A DNA stretch of 64,000 nt from an uncultured Clostridia bacterium (GTDB lineage: Bacteria; Bacillota; Clostridia; TANB77; CAG-508). The DNA lies in assembly GCA_944389475.1 (NCBI GenBank), contig CALXMM010000001.1, positions 1-64,000 of the forward strand. Reading direction: 5' to 3'. Each line of letters starts with the position of its first letter. The stretch's first letter is position 1. The notes under the pieces were generated by a model. It saw nothing but the letters and a program-made list of their open reading frames with translations. It was not told the DNA's origin and did not search any database. Below are positions 32,606 to 42,395 of the stretch, piece after piece. Position numbers and translations under genes: made by a program.

Positions 32606-35311
32606 TTGAGTAAATTAGTATTAATAGATGGTAATAGTATTTTAAACAGAGCTTTTTATGGTATAATGGGAAGTAAAATGCTTTCAACAAAGGATGGAAC
32701 GCCTACAAATGCTGTATATGGCTTTTTAGCTATAATGTTTAAAATATTGGATGACATTAAGCCAGAATATTTGGTTGTGGCTTTTGACATGAAAGGTCCA
32801 ACTAAAAGACATGCAATGTATGATGGCTATAAAGCTAACAGAAAAGGAATGCCGGATGAATTAGCTGAGCAAATGCCAATTATAAAAAATGTTTTAAGAG
32901 CAATGAATATAGATATTGTAGAAAAAGAAGGCTATGAGGGTGATGATATTTTAGGAACATTATCTGTTTATGGAGAAAAGCAGGGATTGGATGTAACAAT
33001 ATTGTCAGGAGATAGGGATACATTTCAACTTGCAACAGATAAGGTTACAATAAGAATACCGCATACAAAAGCAGGAAAAACCGAGGAAGATGACTATAAT
33101 GCTGACAAAGTAAGAGAAATTTATAATATAGAGCCAAAACAATTAATAGAGGTTAAAGGTTTACAAGGTGATTCTTCCGATAATATACCGGGAGTTCCTG
33201 GAATAGGTGAAAAAACAGCTTTAAAATTAATACAAGAATATAAAAATATAGATAATTTATATAAATTATTGGAAGAAGGAAAGGCTGAAGATGTTAAAGG
33301 AAAGACAAGAGAAAAAATATTAGCCAATAAGGATTTAGCATTGCTTTCCAGAGAATTAGGTACTATAAATGTAAATTCCCCAATAGATGAAAATTTAGAT
33401 GATTTTAAAGTGGAAGAATGGAATAAACCAGAAGTTTTAAAATTATTTAAAGAATTAAATTTTAATAGATATATAGAAAGATTTAATTTAGCATCAGGTG
33501 AAGAAATTAAAGAAGAAGAAACCACAGAAAAATATGAAATTGAAGTAATAGATTTAAAGGAAGCTAAAGATATTATTTTAAAAAGTAAAGAATTGTTTTA
33601 TTATTTCTCTACAAAAGAAGCAGACAAGCCAGAATATATTATAAAAAAGGAAATAACTACATTTTCTTTCTATGATAGCAAAGAAAACAAAGCATATTTT
33701 TCAATTGTTAAAGAAGAAGATATAAATTATTTAAAAGAAATCTTCGAAAATAAAGATATAAAAAAATATGGATATAAAATTTCAGAAGACTATATCTTGC
33801 TAAAACAAATGGGGATAGCTCCACAGGATATTAGTTATGATGCAGAGATTGCAGTATATGATTTGGATGCAACAAATATGAAATACAAAATGCAGGATGT
33901 AGCATATCAGTATTTGGATTTTGATATGGATAAATATTTAAATTCATTGGGAATAAAGAAACAGGAGCAAATGAATTTATTCGAAGAAAATGCTGATAAC
34001 AATGAATATGAAAAATATCTAAATACTTTATATGCATATTTGATATATAAATTATACAAAACAACAACGAAGAAATTAGCAGAATTAGAAGAAACAGAGT
34101 TATTTAAAAACATAGAAATGCCTTTAGTAGAGGTACTTTCTGAAATGCAATATGCGGGAATACAAATAGACAAGGATGAATTAGAAGAATTTGGAGTAAA
34201 ATTAAAAGAAAATATTGCCAAACTAACACAGGAAATATATGACTTGAGTGGAACAGAATTTAATATAAATTCTACAAAACAATTAGGAGAAGTTCTATTC
34301 GAAAAATTAGAATTGCCAGTGTTAAAGAAGACAAAAACGGGTTATTCAACAGATGTGGATGTTTTGGAAAAATTAAAAAAGATACATCCGGTAGTAGAAA
34401 AAATATTGGAATATAGGAGTTTAACAAAATTAAATTCAACTTATGTAGAAGGATTGAAACCATACATAAATCCGGTAACAGGAAGAATTCACTCATATTT
34501 CCATCAAACAATAACCGCAACAGGAAGAATAAGTTCTACGGAACCAAATCTACAAAATATTCCAACTAGGATAGAACTTGGAAAGCAATTAAGAAAAGCT
34601 TTTAAGCCAAAAGAAGGATATTTGTTTATAGATGCGGACTACTCTCAAATTGAGCTTAGAGTACTTGCTCATATGTCAAATGATGAACATATGATACAAG
34701 CATTTAAGAACAATGAGGATATACATAAACAAGCTGCTGCAAGTGTATTTAATGTTTCAATAGATGAGGTAACAAAAGAACAAAGAAGTCATGCAAAAGC
34801 AGTTAATTTCGGAATAGTATATGGAATAAGTGATTTTGGTTTAGCAGAGCAAATCGGAGTATCTAGAAAGAAAGCAAAAGAATATATAGAGCAATATTTA
34901 CAAAAATATAGTGGAATAAAACAATATATGTCAGACATCGTAGAAGAGGCTAAAGAAAAGGGGTATGTAGAAACATTATTTAAGAGGAGAAGATATATAC
35001 CAGAGCTTAAATCTAAGAATTTTAATATTAGGCAATTTGGTTCTAGAGCTGCTATGAATACTCCTATACAGGGAACAGCAGCAGATATAATGAAAATTGC
35101 AATGATAGATGTTTTTAATAAATTAAAGGAAAGACATTTGCAATCTAAATTAATATTGCAAATACATGATGAGCTTTTAATTGAAACTAAGGAAGAGGAA
35201 AAAGAAGAGGTAAAGGAATTATTAAAGACATCAATGGAAAATGCAGTAAAACTAAAAGTACCATTAAGAGCAGATGTTTCTGAAGCATATAATTGGTATG
35301 ATTTAAAATAA
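32606..35311 (+). CDS. polA: DNA polymerase I
   Basis: The 901-residue enzyme has the 5'-nuclease domain (residues 1 to about 290, with DGNSILNRAFYG and DLKGLQGDSSDNIPGVPG-like elements) and a 3'-5' exonuclease-like domain (about 310-490). The polymerase domain has motif A DADYSQIELR (about 676), the RRRYIPEL finger region and motif C QIHDEL (about 852). The exonuclease-like part lacks the D-x-E of motif I, so proofreading is probably absent, as in Bacillus PolI. It fills gaps and removes RNA primers. TTG 32606 follows AAAGGAGG. It stands as a single gene. Confidence 0.95.
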   Translation: MSKLVLIDGNSILNRAFYGIMGSKMLSTKDGTPTNAVYGFLAIMFKILDDIKPEYLVVAFDMKGPTKRHAMYDGYKANRKGMPDELAEQMPIIKNVLRAMNIDIVEKEGYEGDDILGTLSVYGEKQGLDVTILSGDRDTFQLATDKVTIRIPHTKAGKTEEDDYNADKVREIYNIEPKQLIEVKGLQGDSSDNIPGVPGIGEKTALKLIQEYKNIDNLYKLLEEGKAEDVKGKTREKILANKDLALLSRELGTINVNSPIDENLDDFKVEEWNKPEVLKLFKELNFNRYIERFNLASGEEIKEEETTEKYEIEVIDLKEAKDIILKSKELFYYFSTKEADKPEYIIKKEITTFSFYDSKENKAYFSIVKEEDINYLKEIFENKDIKKYGYKISEDYILLKQMGIAPQDISYDAEIAVYDLDATNMKYKMQDVAYQYLDFDMDKYLNSLGIKKQEQMNLFEENADNNEYEKYLNTLYAYLIYKLYKTTTKKLAELEETELFKNIEMPLVEVLSEMQYAGIQIDKDELEEFGVKLKENIAKLTQEIYDLSGTEFNINSTKQLGEVLFEKLELPVLKKTKTGYSTDVDVLEKLKKIHPVVEKILEYRSLTKLNSTYVEGLKPYINPVTGRIHSYFHQTITATGRISSTEPNLQNIPTRIELGKQLRKAFKPKEGYLFIDADYSQIELRVLAHMSNDEHMIQAFKNNEDIHKQAAASVFNVSIDEVTKEQRSHAKAVNFGIVYGISDFGLAEQIGVSRKKAKEYIEQYLQKYSGIKQYMSDIVEEAKEKGYVETLFKRRRYIPELKSKNFNIRQFGSRAAMNTPIQGTAADIMKIAMIDVFNKLKERHLQSKLILQIHDELLIETKEEEKEEVKELLKTSMENAVKLKVPLRADVSEAYNWYDLK

Positions 35312-35393
35312 TAATTGTGAAAAAAAATTAAATTGTCAGGATTTAAGTGTTGCTTAAAGTTTTAAATGGTGTATACAGGAGTAAATTTAAAAG

Positions 35394-35428
35394 AAAGGAG
35401 AATATGATATATTAGCAAAATATATCAT
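35394..35428 (+). promoter_or_regulatory. ribosome site separated from its start codon by a hairpin
   Basis: AAAGGAG (35394-35400) lies 38 bases before ATG 35439, much too far for direct use. The hairpin ATGATATAT/ATATATCAT (35404-35428) fills most of that gap, so folding would bring the site to roughly 13 bases. A three-codon frame (ATG ATA TAT TAG) sits on the 5' arm. Confidence 0.45.
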
Positions 35429-35438
35429 ATGGCTAGTT

Positions 35439-36008
35439 ATGGTAAAAAAATTACTAAAGATAATAGTTATTTTATTAATTATATGTGCTATAATGTATTT
35501 AGTTTTTGGTGTATTTAAAGTACATGAAATTATCATAAAACAAATTTATCCTCAAAAATATTCTGAATATGTAGAAAAGTATTCTAAAGAATATGGTGTG
35601 GATCCTTTATTGATATATGCCATGATTAAAGCTGAGAGCAATTTTAAACCTGATGTAGTTTCTAAAAGTGATGCAGTCGGTTTAATGCAACTAATGGATA
35701 CAACAGCAGAAGATACTGCTAAAAAATTAGGAATGGAATACGAAAAAGATGAATTAAAAGACCCCGAAACAAATATTAAATTAGGAACTAAATATTTTTC
35801 TACATTATATGCAACATATAAAAGTGTTCCAATTGCTTTAACTGCATATAATGCAGGAAGTGGAAATGTAGATAAATGGTTACAAGATGAAACTATTTCA
35901 AAAGATGGTTCGGACATAGAAAATATTCCATTTAGAGAAACAAATAATTATGTAAGAAAAATTTTAAGAGATTATGAAATATATAAAAGAATATATCAAG
36001 AACAATAA
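35439..36008 (+). CDS. lytic transglycosylase (SLT domain), membrane-anchored
   Basis: A hydrophobic N-terminal segment (about residues 5-27) anchors the 189-residue protein outside. The SLT domain has the catalytic Glu in YAMIKAESNF, then SDAVGLMQLMDTT, NIKLGTKYFS and ALTAYNAGSGNV, all standard for goose-lysozyme-like murein transglycosylases such as Slt70/MltE. It cuts peptidoglycan between MurNAc and GlcNAc, leaving 1,6-anhydro ends. The start has no close ribosome site; one sits behind a hairpin upstream. It is followed by galE and a VanY-like carboxypeptidase, both envelope genes. Confidence 0.9.
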   Translation: MVKKLLKIIVILLIICAIMYLVFGVFKVHEIIIKQIYPQKYSEYVEKYSKEYGVDPLLIYAMIKAESNFKPDVVSKSDAVGLMQLMDTTAEDTAKKLGMEYEKDELKDPETNIKLGTKYFSTLYATYKSVPIALTAYNAGSGNVDKWLQDETISKDGSDIENIPFRETNNYVRKILRDYEIYKRIYQEQ

Positions 36009-36075
36009 AACAAAACTCTTGGTATTTATAAGAGTTATAGTATAAACAAATTTTAATATATGGGAGGTAAAAATT

Positions 36076-37080
36076 ATGTCAATTTTAGTTACTGGAGGAG
36101 CTGGATATATTGGTAGTCATACTGTTATAGAATTATTGAATGCAAATAGAGATGTTGTTATAATAGATGATTTTTCAAATAGTAAACCAGAGGTTTTAGA
36201 TGCAATAAGAAAAATAACAAATAAGGATTTTAAATTTTATAATATCAATTATGCAGATAGAGAAAAATTGGACAAGGTATTTAAGGAGAATGATATTGAA
36301 GCAGTAATAAATTTTGCAGGATTTAAAGCTGTAGGGGAATCAGTTCAAAAACCAATAGAGTATTATACAAATAATGTTTCAGGAACATTAACATTATTAG
36401 ATGTTATGAGAAAAAATAATGTTAAGAAATTTGTATTTAGCTCATCTGCAACAGTATATGGAAAACCAGAAGTTGTTCCAATTACAGAAGATGCAAAAAC
36501 AGGTGGAACAACAAATCCTTATGGAACTAGTAAATTATTTATAGAGCAAATTCTAAAAGATGTTTATAAATCTGATAATACTTGGGATATTGTTATATTA
36601 AGATATTTTAATCCAATTGGAGCACATGAAAGTGGATTAATTGGAGAAGAACCTCAAGGTATTCCAAATAATTTAATGCCATATATTGTAAGGGTTGCAA
36701 ATGGTACATTAAAAGAATTATCTGTTTTTGGAAATGATTACGATACACCGGATGGAACAGGAGTAAGAGATTATATTCATGTTGTAGATTTGGCAAAAGG
36801 ACATATTAATGCATTACAAAAACTAGAAAAAGAAGGACAAGGTTTGTTTATTTACAATCTAGGAACAGGTAAAGGATATAGTGTTTTAGACCTTGTAAAA
36901 ACATTCGAAGAAGTAACTGGCAAAAAAGTACCATATAAAATAGCTCCAAGAAGAGAAGGAGATATAGATAAATGTTATTCTGATCCTACAAAGGCAAAAA
37001 ATGAATTGGGTTGGGTCGCAGAAAAAGACCTAAAACAAATGTGTAAAGATTCATGGAATTATATTGTTAAACATAGTTAA
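36076..37080 (+). CDS. galE: UDP-glucose 4-epimerase
   Basis: The extended SDR enzyme has GGAGYIGSH (about residues 7-15), NFAGFKAVGES, the catalytic SSSATVYG serine, and Y149-x-x-x-K153 in YGTSK. RYFNPIGAHESG and DGTGVRDYIHV are the GalE-specific signatures. It interconverts UDP-glucose and UDP-galactose using bound NAD, supplying sugars for surface polymers. Length (334) is usual. GGGAGG precedes ATG 36076. A small inverted repeat (AACTCTT/AAGAGTT, 36013-36035) lies between it and the transglycosylase gene. Confidence 0.95.
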   Translation: MSILVTGGAGYIGSHTVIELLNANRDVVIIDDFSNSKPEVLDAIRKITNKDFKFYNINYADREKLDKVFKENDIEAVINFAGFKAVGESVQKPIEYYTNNVSGTLTLLDVMRKNNVKKFVFSSSATVYGKPEVVPITEDAKTGGTTNPYGTSKLFIEQILKDVYKSDNTWDIVILRYFNPIGAHESGLIGEEPQGIPNNLMPYIVRVANGTLKELSVFGNDYDTPDGTGVRDYIHVVDLAKGHINALQKLEKEGQGLFIYNLGTGKGYSVLDLVKTFEEVTGKKVPYKIAPRREGDIDKCYSDPTKAKNELGWVAEKDLKQMCKDSWNYIVKHS

Positions 37081-37102
37081 AAAAATAATTAGTTAGGTGA
37101 GA

Positions 37103-38047
37103 ATGGTGGAAAAAAAGGAAACTAAACAGCAAGGCAATGAAGAAAATAAAAAGGTAAAAAGCCATAGCTATAGTAAAGAAAATAATAAAAAAGCGGAAGG
37201 AAGCCATAGCTATAGTAAAGAAGATAATAAAAAACAAGAAGGAAGTCATAGTAAAGAAAGTAGTAATAAAAAAATATTTATATATAGAATTGTGGTATCA
37301 ATTATAATGATTGTTAGTATAATATTAGTATATGTATTAAACAATTTAGGAAATAGTAAGGAAGTTGGTGCTATGACAAATAATATTTCAAATGAAACAT
37401 TTGAAAATGCAATTCTTAGTACTAATAGTGTTGATAATAACACTATTAGTACACAACATGTAACTTCTGAGGAAAGTTTACGAAAATTAAATGATTGGAG
37501 ATTAATTTTAGTAAATTATGAAAATACAATGGCTGAAGACTATGTTCCACCACTTGCCAATATCGATAGTGCCAGACAATTTGATGCTAGAGCAATTGAT
37601 AGTTTAACACAAATGATTCTAGATATGAAAGCAGTTGGAATAAAAAATATTTGGGCACAGTCTACATATAGAAGTCCTGAGAAACAAAAGCATTTAATAG
37701 ATGAAAGTATACAGGAATATTTAGCAGATGGAAAAACAGAAGAGGAAGCAAGAGCACTTACATTAAATGGAATAGAAGAACCATATAAAAGTGAACATAA
37801 TTTAGGTTTAGCTGTTGACTTTAATAATGTTGATAATGCTTTCGAAAAAGAACCTGCATTCCCGTGGCTTGTAGAAAATGCAGCAAATTATGGATTTATA
37901 CTTAGATATCCAAAAGACAAAGAAAATATAACACAAATAAAATATGAACCATGGCATTGGAGATATGTAGGTCCAGAATATGCTAAGGAAATGAAAAACT
38001 TAGGTCTTTGTTTAGAAGAATATATAGAATATTTAAAAAATAATTAG
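37103..38047 (+). CDS. VanY-type D-alanyl-D-alanine carboxypeptidase, membrane-anchored
   Basis: The C-terminal 150 residues form an M15B peptidase: STYRSPEKQ, the zinc ligands in SEHNLGLAVD and the final EPWHWRYVG with the third His. Such enzymes trim the terminal D-Ala from peptidoglycan stems. A membrane helix at about 55-78 anchors it. The cytoplasmic N-terminus has three near copies of a basic, Ser/His-rich unit (SHSYSKE-N-NKK), encoded by repeated DNA at about 37160-37260. ATG 37103 or GTG 37106 could start it after TTAGGTGAG. Confidence 0.85.
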   Translation: MVEKKETKQQGNEENKKVKSHSYSKENNKKAEGSHSYSKEDNKKQEGSHSKESSNKKIFIYRIVVSIIMIVSIILVYVLNNLGNSKEVGAMTNNISNETFENAILSTNSVDNNTISTQHVTSEESLRKLNDWRLILVNYENTMAEDYVPPLANIDSARQFDARAIDSLTQMILDMKAVGIKNIWAQSTYRSPEKQKHLIDESIQEYLADGKTEEEARALTLNGIEEPYKSEHNLGLAVDFNNVDNAFEKEPAFPWLVENAANYGFILRYPKDKENITQIKYEPWHWRYVGPEYAKEMKNLGLCLEEYIEYLKNN

Positions 38048-38065
38048 GGATTTTAGACTGCCAAC

Positions 38066-38100
38066 AGGGATTTAGGGTCAGTCCTAGAATCCCTATTTTT
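38066..38100 (+). terminator. terminator with the REP-like GGTCAGTCC core
   Basis: AGGGATT...AATCCCT arms around a GGTCAGTCC centre, followed by ATTTTTTT. The centre matches the loop of the REP-like hairpins just downstream, but the arms differ in sequence and still pair. Confidence 0.75.
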
Positions 38101-38114
38101 TTATATAAATTTTT

Positions 38115-38143
38115 TGAACTTTAAGGTCAGTCCATAAAGTTCA
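38115..38143. repeat. REP-like hairpin, copy 2
   Basis: Stem TGAACTTTA/TAAAGTTCA identical to copy 1 at 11613-11641; loop AGGTCAGTCCA. Confidence 0.8.
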
Positions 38144-38162
38144 TTTCTTTATGTAAATCTTT

Positions 38163-38191
38163 TGAACTTTAAGGTCCGTCCCCAAAGTTCA
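38163..38191. repeat. REP-like hairpin, copy 3
   Basis: Same left arm and the same loop (AGGTCCGTCCC) as copy 1; one C for T at the base of the right arm. Confidence 0.8.
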
Positions 38192-38268
38192 AAAAAGTAT
38201 GGAAATAAAAAATAAATTGTGATAAAATAACCATTGTGCTAAAAAATGTGAAAGGAGAAATGAGAAAA

Positions 38269-40017
38269 ATGTTAAAAGAACTGTCAAAATACATCAAGCA
38301 GTACAAAAAATATGCAATTTTAACGCCTTTTATGGTAGTTTTAGAAATTGTAATGGAGGTAGTAATACCATATCTTATGGCCAAAATTATTGATGTAGGA
38401 ATACAAAATAATGATTTGGATTATATTATAAGAATTGGAATAATGCTAGTAATTTCAGCAATTATGTCATTAATATTTGGAGTACTTTCCGGAAGATTCG
38501 CAGCCATTGCTTCTGCAGGATTTGCGAAGAATTTAAGACAAGGGATGTTTTATAATATTCAAAATTACTCTTTTTCAAATATAGATAAATTTTCTACATC
38601 AAGTTTAGTAACAAGATTAACAACAGATGTAACTAATGTTCAAAATGCATTTCAAATGATAATAAGAGCATTAGTAAGAGCGCCTATAATGATTATTTTT
38701 GCATTATGTATGGCGTTTTCTATAAATAAAGAATTATCTTTTGTATATATTGCAACAATGATACCACTTGCATTAATTCTTGCATTTATATCAATTAAGG
38801 CTCATCCATATTTTGAGAAAGTTTTCAAAAAATATGATGATTTAAACAGAGTTGTAGGAGAAAACTTGAATGCAATTAGGGTTGTAAAATCTTTTGCAAC
38901 AGAAGAAAATGAAGAGAAAAAATTTGGAGATGTAAACTCATTAGTTTATAAATTATTTAAGAAAGCTGAGAAAATAGTAACTTTCAATAGTCCAGTTATG
39001 CAAATTGCAATCTATACTTGTATATTATTCTTATCTTGGCTTGGAGCAAAGGCAATTGTAACAGGTGGAATGCAAACAGGACAACTTTCTAGTTTAATTA
39101 CATATGCTTGGCAAATATTATCTAGCTTAATGATGCTTTCTATGGTATTAGTTATGATAATTATTGCTCAATCATCTGCAGAAAGAATTTACGAGGTTTT
39201 AACAGAAGAGCCAACTATAAGAAATAAAGAAAAAACAGTAAAGGAAATAAAAGATGGAAGCATAGAATTTATAGATGTAGACTTCCAATATGATGATGCA
39301 AAAGCAAATGAAATGTTACCACTAGAAGATATCAATTTAAAAATAAATTCTGGTGAAGTAATTGGAATTATAGGTGGAACTGGAAGTTCTAAGACTTCTT
39401 TGGTAAACTTAATTCCTAGATTATATGATGTTAAATCCGGATTCGTTAAAGTTGGTGGCGTAGATGTTAGGGATTACGACCTAGAAACTTTAAGAAATGG
39501 AGTTGCAATGGTTCTTCAAAAGAACGTACTATTCTCTGGAACAATTGCAGAGAATTTAAGATGGGGTAATGCAAATGCAACTGATGAGGAATTAGTAGAA
39601 GCATGTAAATTAGCTCAAGCAGATGGATTTATTCAAGAATTCCCAGATAAATATAATACAGTATTGGACCAAGGTGGTACAAATGTATCTGGAGGTCAAA
39701 AACAAAGAATTTGTATAGCAAGAGCATTGCTTAAAAAACCAAAAATCTTAATATTGGATGATTCAACAAGTGCTGTAGATACAAAAACAGATGCACTTAT
39801 AAGAAAAGCATTTAGAGAAGATATTCCAAATACTACTAAAATAATTATTGCACAAAGAATTAGTTCAATTATAGATGCAGATAAAATAATAGTTATGGAT
39901 AACGGTAGAATAGATGGAATAGGAACATCTGATGAATTATTAAAAACAAATAAGATATACCAAGAAGTATATGAATCTCAAATGGGAGGAGTTGATAGTA
40001 ATAATGAAGGAAAATAA
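38269..40017 (+). CDS. ABC exporter half-transporter, subunit 1 (degenerate ATP site)
   Basis: A fused membrane domain (six helices, residues 1 to about 315) and ATPase of the ABCB type. The ATPase has Walker A GGTGSSKTS, a Q-loop in VLQKNVLFSG, signature VSGGQKQR and Walker B ILDDSTSAVD. The catalytic Glu after Walker B is replaced by Asp, as in the degenerate site of heterodimeric exporters. It overlaps the next ABC gene by 14 bases. The pair resembles multidrug or lipid exporters such as BmrCD/YfiBC. ATG 38269 or 38260 may start it; AAAGGAG lies at 38251. Confidence 0.9.
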   Translation: MLKELSKYIKQYKKYAILTPFMVVLEIVMEVVIPYLMAKIIDVGIQNNDLDYIIRIGIMLVISAIMSLIFGVLSGRFAAIASAGFAKNLRQGMFYNIQNYSFSNIDKFSTSSLVTRLTTDVTNVQNAFQMIIRALVRAPIMIIFALCMAFSINKELSFVYIATMIPLALILAFISIKAHPYFEKVFKKYDDLNRVVGENLNAIRVVKSFATEENEEKKFGDVNSLVYKLFKKAEKIVTFNSPVMQIAIYTCILFLSWLGAKAIVTGGMQTGQLSSLITYAWQILSSLMMLSMVLVMIIIAQSSAERIYEVLTEEPTIRNKEKTVKEIKDGSIEFIDVDFQYDDAKANEMLPLEDINLKINSGEVIGIIGGTGSSKTSLVNLIPRLYDVKSGFVKVGGVDVRDYDLETLRNGVAMVLQKNVLFSGTIAENLRWGNANATDEELVEACKLAQADGFIQEFPDKYNTVLDQGGTNVSGGQKQRICIARALLKKPKILILDDSTSAVDTKTDALIRKAFREDIPNTTKIIIAQRISSIIDADKIIVMDNGRIDGIGTSDELLKTNKIYQEVYESQMGGVDSNNEGK

Positions 40018-41899
40018 TACAGATAAAATAAATAATAATACTAAAAAGAAAACTAAAAAATCTGGTACATTATTTAGATTATTAAAATATGCATTAAGTG
40101 ATTATAAAGGACAATTTGCTGTAGTAGTAATTAGTATAATTGTAAGTGCAGCAGCTAATGTTATTGGTATACAATTTATTCAAACATTAATAGATAATTA
40201 TATTACACCACTTATAGGAAATCAAAATCCAAATTATGCTTCATTGTTACAAGCAATTCTTACTATGGGATTAGTATATCTTACAGGTGCAATAGCTACA
40301 TATATATATAATAGATTAATGATTAACATAACACAGGGAACTTTACAAAAAATAAGAAAAGAAATGTTTAATCATATGCAAAGATTACCAATAGGCTATT
40401 TTGACAGTCATAGCCATGGTGAAATAATGAGTACTTATACAAATGATGTTGACACATTAAGACAAGCATTAAGCCAAAGTATTCCTCAAGTATTTTCTGC
40501 AATAGTTACTATGGTTACAGTATTTATAGGAATGGTTACAACAAATATTTATTTAACATGTGTTGTAATTTTAATTGTTATAATAATGACATTTGTATCT
40601 AGATTCTTTGCTAAAAATAGTTCTAAATATTTCGTTGGTCAACAAGAGAGCATTGGAAAAGTTGATGGATACATAGAAGAAATGATGAATGGTCAAAAAG
40701 TTGTAAAAGTATTCTGTTACGAAGAAAGATCAAAAGAAAGATTTGATAAATTAAACGAAGAGTTATTTAAAAGCAGTACGAAGGCTAATACATATGCTAA
40801 TACATTAATGCCTTGTATAATGAATATAGGAAATGTTGGATATGTTTTAGTTGCAGTAATTGGTGGTGTACTTGCAGTAAATGGTCTACTTACAATAGGT
40901 AGTATAGCGGCCTTCCTACAATTTATAAAAGCATTCACAAACCCACTTGCTCAAGTTTCTCAACAATTAAACTTCGTTGCAATGGCATTAGCAGGTGCTG
41001 AAAGATTATTCAAATTAATGGATGAACCAGTAGAAGTAGATGATGGATATGTAACATTAGTAAATGCAAAAGAAGTTGATGGTAAATTAGAAGAAACAAC
41101 AGAAAGAACAGGATTATGGGCTTGGAAACATCCACATAGTGATGGAACAACAACATATACAAAATTAACTGGAAATGTTGAGTTTGAACATGTAAGTTTT
41201 GGATATGTTCCAAATAAAGAGATTTTACATGATATAAGCTTGGTAGCAAAAGAAGGGCAAAAAGTTTCTTTTGTTGGACCTACAGGAGCTGGAAAAACTA
41301 CAATTACAAACTTAATAAATCGTTTCTATGATATTCAAAAAGGAAAAATAAGATATGATGGAATTAATATCCAAAAAATGAAAAAGAATGATTTAAGAAA
41401 ATCATTAGGAATGGTTTTACAAGATACACATTTATTTACAGGAACAATAAGAGATAACATTAGGTATGGAAATGTAAATGCAACAGAAGAACAAGTAATA
41501 GCTGCAGCTAAACTTGCAAATGCTGATAGATTTATAAGACATTTACCACATGCATACGATACAATGATATCAGGTGATGGAGAAGGCTTATCACAAGGAC
41601 AAAGACAATTGCTAGCAATAGCAAGAGCAGCACTATACAATCCACCAGTATTAATACTGGATGAGGCAACAAGCTCAATAGATACACGTACAGAAAAAAT
41701 AGTTCAAGATGGTATGGATAAACTTATGAAAGGAAGAACAGTATTTGTTATAGCACATAGATTATCAACAATTAAAAACTCAGACTTAATAATGGTACTA
41801 GACCATGGAAACATTATAGAAAGAGGAAATCACGAAGAACTATTAAAGAAAAAAGGTATGTACTATGGATTATATACAGGTGCAATCGAAATAGAATAA
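40004..41899 (+). CDS. ABC exporter half-transporter, subunit 2 (canonical ATP site)
   Basis: Partner of the gene before it, with six membrane helices followed by an ATPase having GPTGAGKTT, a Q-loop in VLQDTHLFTG, signature LSQGQRQL and Walker B ILDEATSSID with the full catalytic Glu. At 631 residues it has an inserted segment of about 30 residues just before the ATPase domain, containing ERTGLWAWKHPHSDG. ATG 40004 lies inside the end of subunit 1, so translation is coupled. A consensus-like TTGACA at 41906 follows its stop and probably starts the next gene. Confidence 0.9.
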   Translation: MKENNTDKINNNTKKKTKKSGTLFRLLKYALSDYKGQFAVVVISIIVSAAANVIGIQFIQTLIDNYITPLIGNQNPNYASLLQAILTMGLVYLTGAIATYIYNRLMINITQGTLQKIRKEMFNHMQRLPIGYFDSHSHGEIMSTYTNDVDTLRQALSQSIPQVFSAIVTMVTVFIGMVTTNIYLTCVVILIVIIMTFVSRFFAKNSSKYFVGQQESIGKVDGYIEEMMNGQKVVKVFCYEERSKERFDKLNEELFKSSTKANTYANTLMPCIMNIGNVGYVLVAVIGGVLAVNGLLTIGSIAAFLQFIKAFTNPLAQVSQQLNFVAMALAGAERLFKLMDEPVEVDDGYVTLVNAKEVDGKLEETTERTGLWAWKHPHSDGTTTYTKLTGNVEFEHVSFGYVPNKEILHDISLVAKEGQKVSFVGPTGAGKTTITNLINRFYDIQKGKIRYDGINIQKMKKNDLRKSLGMVLQDTHLFTGTIRDNIRYGNVNATEEQVIAAAKLANADRFIRHLPHAYDTMISGDGEGLSQGQRQLLAIARAALYNPPVLILDEATSSIDTRTEKIVQDGMDKLMKGRTVFVIAHRLSTIKNSDLIMVLDHGNIIERGNHEELLKKKGMYYGLYTGAIEIE

Positions 41900-41995
41900 T
41901 GAACTTTGACAAATTAAGTAATTTAATATATTATAATAGTATACAGAATGAAAATAATCTTTATGAAGAAAAATATATAAAGGGAGGTTATTCTA

Positions 41996-42391
41996 ATGGA
42001 TGAAGAAAAAGATGTAAATCAAGAAATTAATGTGGCAAATGATGTTGTCGCAACAATTGCTGGTATGGCAGTGGCTAAAGTTGATGGAGTTGCAAAAATG
42101 GCAGGAGGATTCACAGAAGGATTAAAAGCTATTAGTGGAAAGAAACAAATGTCTAGAGGAATTAAAGTAGAATCAGATGGAGATAATGTCAAAATAGAAA
42201 TTAACATTATAGTAAAATATGGTGTAAACATAAGAGAAGTTGGAAAAAATATACAAGATAGAGTAAAAGAAGAAGTAGAAAATATGACAGGAAATAAAGT
42301 TGAAAGAGTTGTTGTAAACGTACAAGGAGTAAAAGTAGATGATGCTGAAGAAGAAAAAGCAGATGAAACTACAGATGGTACGGAGGAATAA
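41996..42391 (+). CDS. Asp23/Gls24 family envelope stress protein
   Basis: The 131-residue protein reads VVATIAGMAVAKVDGVAKMAG early, then GVNIREVGKNIQDRVKEEVENM and a final VERVVVNVQGV strand, the full Asp23 signature. Members lie at the inner face of the membrane, or bind membrane proteins, and respond to cell-wall stress; their exact role is open. The C-terminal 20 residues are very acidic. GGGAGG precedes ATG 41996. The DUF308 membrane gene starts 4 bases after its stop and may be its membrane partner. Confidence 0.9.
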   Translation: MDEEKDVNQEINVANDVVATIAGMAVAKVDGVAKMAGGFTEGLKAISGKKQMSRGIKVESDGDNVKIEINIIVKYGVNIREVGKNIQDRVKEEVENMTGNKVERVVVNVQGVKVDDAEEEKADETTDGTEE

Positions 42392-42395
42392 AATA

